A DNA stretch of 64,000 bases from Parapedobacter deserti. GTDB taxonomy: Bacteria > Bacteroidota > Bacteroidia > Sphingobacteriales > Sphingobacteriaceae. Position numbers and translations under genes: made by a program. The stretch spans positions 131,449 to 195,448 of the forward strand of contig NZ_JBHRTA010000003.1 of the NCBI RefSeq assembly GCF_042646065.1, given 5' to 3'. Shown here piece by piece: positions 61,309 through 64,000 of this stretch; position 1 is the first letter of the stretch, and each line of letters begins with the position of its first letter. Under the pieces are notes generated by a model. That model made no database searches, was not told the DNA's origin, and saw only the letters and a program-made list of their open reading frames with translations.

Positions 61309-62655
61309 ATGATGAACTGGAAACAATTGTTATCTGCCAAGCGCTGGGGGTACGAGTCGCGCGCACTGAGCGATCCCCAGGATGCGCGTTCGGAATTTCA
61401 GCGGGACTATGACCGACTGATTTTTTCGTCGCCTTTTCGAAGGCTGCAAAATAAGACTCAGGTTTTCCCATTGCCGGGAAGTGTATTTGTACATAACCGG
61501 CTCACTCACAGCTTGGAGGTCGCCAGCGTGGGCCGGTCGTTGGGACGTATCTTTTACAATGAGATGCGCGGGGCAGACGGGATGGTAGACGAAAAATTCC
61601 CTTATTTGCAGGAAGTGGGCAATATCATCTCGGCGGCCTGCTTATCGCACGACTTGGGCAACCCGGCATTCGGCCATTCGGGTGAAGCGGCCATCTCCAA
61701 CTACTTTACCGATGGAGCCGGCCAACAGTACCGGAAGCTGGTTACCGCGGCTGAATGGGCTGATCTCATACATTTCGAGGGCAATGCCAATGCACTGCGG
61801 ATACTGACCTATCCATTTGCTGGAAAGGACGAACACGGCTTCGCACTTACCTATAGCACGCTTGCTGCCATCGTAAAATACCCCTGCGATTCAGTAGATG
61901 GGCACCAAGCGGCGCACCATCGGAAGAAGTATGGCTTTTTTCAGACAGAACGCCAGGTGTTTGATAAAATTGCGGGTGAATTGGGTTTAGTCAGCGATCC
62001 GGAAAATCCGGCAGTGTACAAAAGGCATCCGCTGGTCTATCTTGTGGAAGCCGCCGATGACATCTGCTATAATATCATCGATCTGGAGGATGCACACCGG
62101 TTGAACATCTTGTCATATGACCAGGTGGAAAAGCTGCTTCTCCCGCTTTGCGGTGATGGGGGACTTGAACACCGGCTGGAAAAGCTGGATGACGAGGATA
62201 GCCGTGTGAGCTTACTGCGGGCAAAGGCGATCAATACGCTGATCCATGCTTGTGCAAGCGTGTTTATGAATGAACAAACGCGGATATTGGACGGCACTTT
62301 TGACAGGTCGTTGATTGATGCCGTCGATAGGGAACTGCGTGATGCCATGCAACGCATTAGGACAGTCTCGGTGAAGCATATATATAATGCGCCTACCGTA
62401 GTACAGATCGAAGTGGCCGGATACAAAGTGATGGACGGTTTGTTGGAAGAATTTATCCCTGCGTACCTGAAACCGAAAAAGACGAAATATGACACGAAGC
62501 TATTGGCACTGATGCCGAAGCAGTTTCATGCCAAACAGGATGATAGCTACACAAAAATCCGTTCGGTTCTCGATTTTGTTTCCGGAATGACCGATTTATA
62601 TGCGGTGGACCTATACCGGAAAATCAAAGGAATATCGTTCCCTTCACTCGATTGA
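61309..62655 (+). CDS. dGTPase-family deoxynucleoside triphosphate triphosphohydrolase
   Basis: 448 residues from ATG 61309; an upstream in-frame ATG (61240) would add an atypical extension, and an AAGGG stretch precedes 61309. The family start YESRALSDPQDARSEFQRDY leads to RLIFSSPFRRLQNKTQVFP. The HD metal site is RLTHSLEVASVGRSLG and SAACLSHDLGNPAFGHSGE, with a further Asp in VEAADDICYNIIDLEDAH. Enzymes of this family split dGTP or other dNTPs to nucleoside and triphosphate, tuning nucleotide pools or defence. The gene is divergent from galK. Called as dgt-like; nucleotide preference is not decidable. Confidence 0.9.
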   Translation: MMNWKQLLSAKRWGYESRALSDPQDARSEFQRDYDRLIFSSPFRRLQNKTQVFPLPGSVFVHNRLTHSLEVASVGRSLGRIFYNEMRGADGMVDEKFPYLQEVGNIISAACLSHDLGNPAFGHSGEAAISNYFTDGAGQQYRKLVTAAEWADLIHFEGNANALRILTYPFAGKDEHGFALTYSTLAAIVKYPCDSVDGHQAAHHRKKYGFFQTERQVFDKIAGELGLVSDPENPAVYKRHPLVYLVEAADDICYNIIDLEDAHRLNILSYDQVEKLLLPLCGDGGLEHRLEKLDDEDSRVSLLRAKAINTLIHACASVFMNEQTRILDGTFDRSLIDAVDRELRDAMQRIRTVSVKHIYNAPTVVQIEVAGYKVMDGLLEEFIPAYLKPKKTKYDTKLLALMPKQFHAKQDDSYTKIRSVLDFVSGMTDLYAVDLYRKIKGISFPSLD

Positions 62656-62711
62656 GTGGTGAAGAGAAGTCTGATGCCCGGCACAAGAGGTTTTATTTAA
62701 AATGAAGTCAA

Positions 62712-63704
62712 ATGTCTCAAATCCCGTTATACAATCCTTTTAAAGATTTCCGCTTTGGTAACCAAACGTGCTTCCTAAGCGGGCAGCCATTGGGCGAAGC
62801 CGGCGTACAGGCACCGGTTTTTCCTGATTGGTTAATGCGGAAGTTTGCGCTTGAAGACAAACCGTTTAAATTGCTCGATGAGAGTGTTCGGACATATAAG
62901 GAATTGCAACTGCCATGCGCCTCGGCGATAGCCGAACGGCTGGGCCAATTCGACCAGCGGGTCGAAGCAGCCTTTGAACAGGGGTATGAGGCGGTGAAAG
63001 AACTGGATGAGCTGTCCGTATTCCAATGGGTGGCAAGGACGGTATACGGTGTCGTGTTTAATGAGATTCAAGCGGGCATCCGTCAGCAAATGCGTACCGG
63101 GGAGCCGATGAACTTTTCGCAGGTGCTGGCACATAAGTTTAAAAACCTGCATCTGATGCTGCAATCACTGATTGTGCCAATGCAGTTTGACAACGGAGTA
63201 CCCTACACGATTGTCGTGACGCAAGTGGACAATCCGGAGCATACATTCAGCTACCGCGATGAGATTAATACGCTGGTATATTCGCTTAGGATGAATGATT
63301 TCGGAATCATTGTATGCCTGCAAGACAACGGGACGAATAGAATCTACCATAAAGAATACTTGGAGAAGCTGGAAGGGCAGGTGCTTCACCCTATTCAGTT
63401 CGAGGAATTGTGTGCACGGATTTTCTATTCGGCCTACTTGTTTAACAGATTGCCGGAGTATACAGTGATGCCCACAGATAATTGTGTGTATATCGAGCCC
63501 ATGCCGTTGGCTGATATGAGTATGAAGCCAATGTTCGATCATTGGCAGGTGAAAACGTTTGGGCAGGTGCTTGAGAATTTTTGGACCCCTTGGGGGCTTA
63601 CGCTGTATGAGATCATAAAAGATCCCGAACATCCGGTCTCCTTTCTTTTGGGCGCTGATGGCAATCTGCTGCCGATGGAAAACATTGACCTTCCTAAAGG
63701 GTAA
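62712..63704 (+). CDS. Conserved hypothetical protein
   Basis: 330 residues, no signal peptide or membrane helix, so cytoplasmic. I do not recognise a family. The start MSQIPLYNPFKDFRFGNQTC is followed by a CFLSG segment, which with other scattered Cys does not form a clear metal knuckle. A predicted helical middle (YEAVKELDELSVFQWVARTV) and a mixed C-terminal half (PVSFLLGADGNLLPMENIDL) follow. It is 56 bases behind the dGTPase gene and in front of the probable stable-RNA promoters, so it may share the dGTPase transcript. Codon use and composition are like the neighbours, so it looks like a core gene rather than an acquired one. Confidence 0.7.
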   Translation: MSQIPLYNPFKDFRFGNQTCFLSGQPLGEAGVQAPVFPDWLMRKFALEDKPFKLLDESVRTYKELQLPCASAIAERLGQFDQRVEAAFEQGYEAVKELDELSVFQWVARTVYGVVFNEIQAGIRQQMRTGEPMNFSQVLAHKFKNLHLMLQSLIVPMQFDNGVPYTIVVTQVDNPEHTFSYRDEINTLVYSLRMNDFGIIVCLQDNGTNRIYHKEYLEKLEGQVLHPIQFEELCARIFYSAYLFNRLPEYTVMPTDNCVYIEPMPLADMSMKPMFDHWQVKTFGQVLENFWTPWGLTLYEIIKDPEHPVSFLLGADGNLLPMENIDLPKG

Positions 63705-63720
63705 TAAAAATTAATATTTA

Positions 63721-63786
63721 TTTGGACTGTAGCAGGTATTTGTGTATCTTTGATGCCCTGCTTTTTTTCAGGGTTGTTCATTGAAG
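63721..63786 (+). promoter_or_regulatory. Tandem stable-RNA-type promoter P1 with hairpin and boxA-like element
   Basis: TTTG (63721-63724), a 20-base spacer and TATCTTTG (63745-63752) exactly match the Bacteroidota consensus. Downstream come a short hairpin (CCCTG 63756-63760 with CAGGG 63769-63773) and TTGTTCATTGAAG (63774-63786), which resembles an rRNA antitermination boxA. No protein gene follows in the window. Confidence 0.6.
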
Positions 63787-63878
63787 GAAGTATTGGTTTC
63801 GAACGGAAAGAGGTGCTGGTTAAAAACAAAATAATAAGGCTGAAAATCAGTAAGTCGTTCACTATTTTGGATCGGTAG

Positions 63879-63946
63879 TTGTGAGTTTCGAAAAAGAGTC
63901 TTACTTTTGCATCCCGTTTCTGAGGGATCGGGTTTGTTCATTGAAG
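63879..63946 (+). promoter_or_regulatory. Tandem stable-RNA-type promoter P2 with hairpin and boxA-like element
   Basis: TTG (63879-63881), a 20-base spacer and TACTTTTGC (63902-63910), then a hairpin (ATCCC 63911-63915 with GGGAT 63924-63928) and the same 13-base TTGTTCATTGAAG at 63934-63946 as in P1. The order and spacing repeat those of P1. Together they look like the leader of an rRNA operon whose 16S gene would start just past 64000. The remainder to the window end shows nothing else. Confidence 0.6.
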
Positions 63947-64000
63947 TGTTTTTCCGGGGTTTAGTTGGTTGTGAGCGGGGTTTGGGAGCCTGGAAAAAAA

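Noticed and set aside
1..64000. CRISPR arrays, prophage genes, retrons or tRNA genes
   Set aside because: No regularly spaced short repeats, phage structural genes, reverse transcriptase or tRNA cloverleaf were found in the gaps between genes.

Overview
The window is about 64 kb of a Bacteroidota chromosome, most likely from the order Sphingobacteriales (a Parapedobacter/Pedobacter/Sphingobacterium-like organism). Supporting signs are three SusC/SusD-type outer-membrane uptake systems, promoters of the TTTG-N19/20-TAnnTTTG type, almost no Shine-Dalgarno sequences, a FecI/FecR-type sigma/anti-sigma pair, many secreted lipoproteins and a base composition near 50% GC. No phage, transposase, CRISPR array or tRNA was seen. 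The species cannot be named from the sequence alone.

Region 1 (2-15225, + strand) is a polysaccharide-utilisation-type locus whose SusC gene is cut by the window edge. It continues with SusD, a DUF5018-like surface lipoprotein, two GHL10-type putative glycosidases that flank an SGNH esterase, a secreted protein of unknown role, a DUF5009 (HGSNAT/NagX-like) membrane acetyltransferase, an AmpG-like permease, two tandem SGNH esterases, a DUF4434 putative glycosidase and an N-acylglucosamine 2-epimerase. It has no classical glycoside hydrolase. The enzyme set points to an acylated amino-sugar polymer or cell-wall-like glycan, broken down by poorly characterised enzymes.

Region 2 (15250-18885) is mixed: a glutathione peroxidase, a HepT-MntA toxin-antitoxin pair, a twice-deleted FtsX-type permease pseudogene, two 103-bp direct repeats with paired operator-like palindromes, and a Gfo/Idh/MocA oxidoreductase. 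Region 3 (19163-30544) is a sigma/anti-sigma-controlled SusC/SusD locus with DUF4843 and PKD-like lipoproteins and two TlpA-like thioredoxins, but no carbohydrate enzymes.

Region 4 (30685-46651) begins with a membrane-spanning one-component regulator (propeller, Y_Y_Y, LuxR-type HTH). It is followed by SusC, SusD, a metallophosphoesterase, a GH144-like endo-beta-1,2-glucanase, a sulfatase, a GH43 enzyme with F5/8C and FN3 modules, and a GH3 beta-glucosidase. The likely target is a beta-1,2-glucan carrying charged substituents.

The rest (46638-64000) holds an MhqD/MhqO-like esterase and ring-cleaving dioxygenase divergent from a Crp/Fnr regulator; a noncoding stretch with a well-formed small transcription unit and an orphan palindromic operator; an S9 peptidase; argH; a three-gene phosphorelay with five receiver domains and no output domain; galM-galK; a dGTPase; and a conserved hypothetical gene. 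The last 300 bases carry two tandem promoter/hairpin/boxA-like leaders, which suggest that a stable-RNA (probably rRNA) operon starts just beyond the window.
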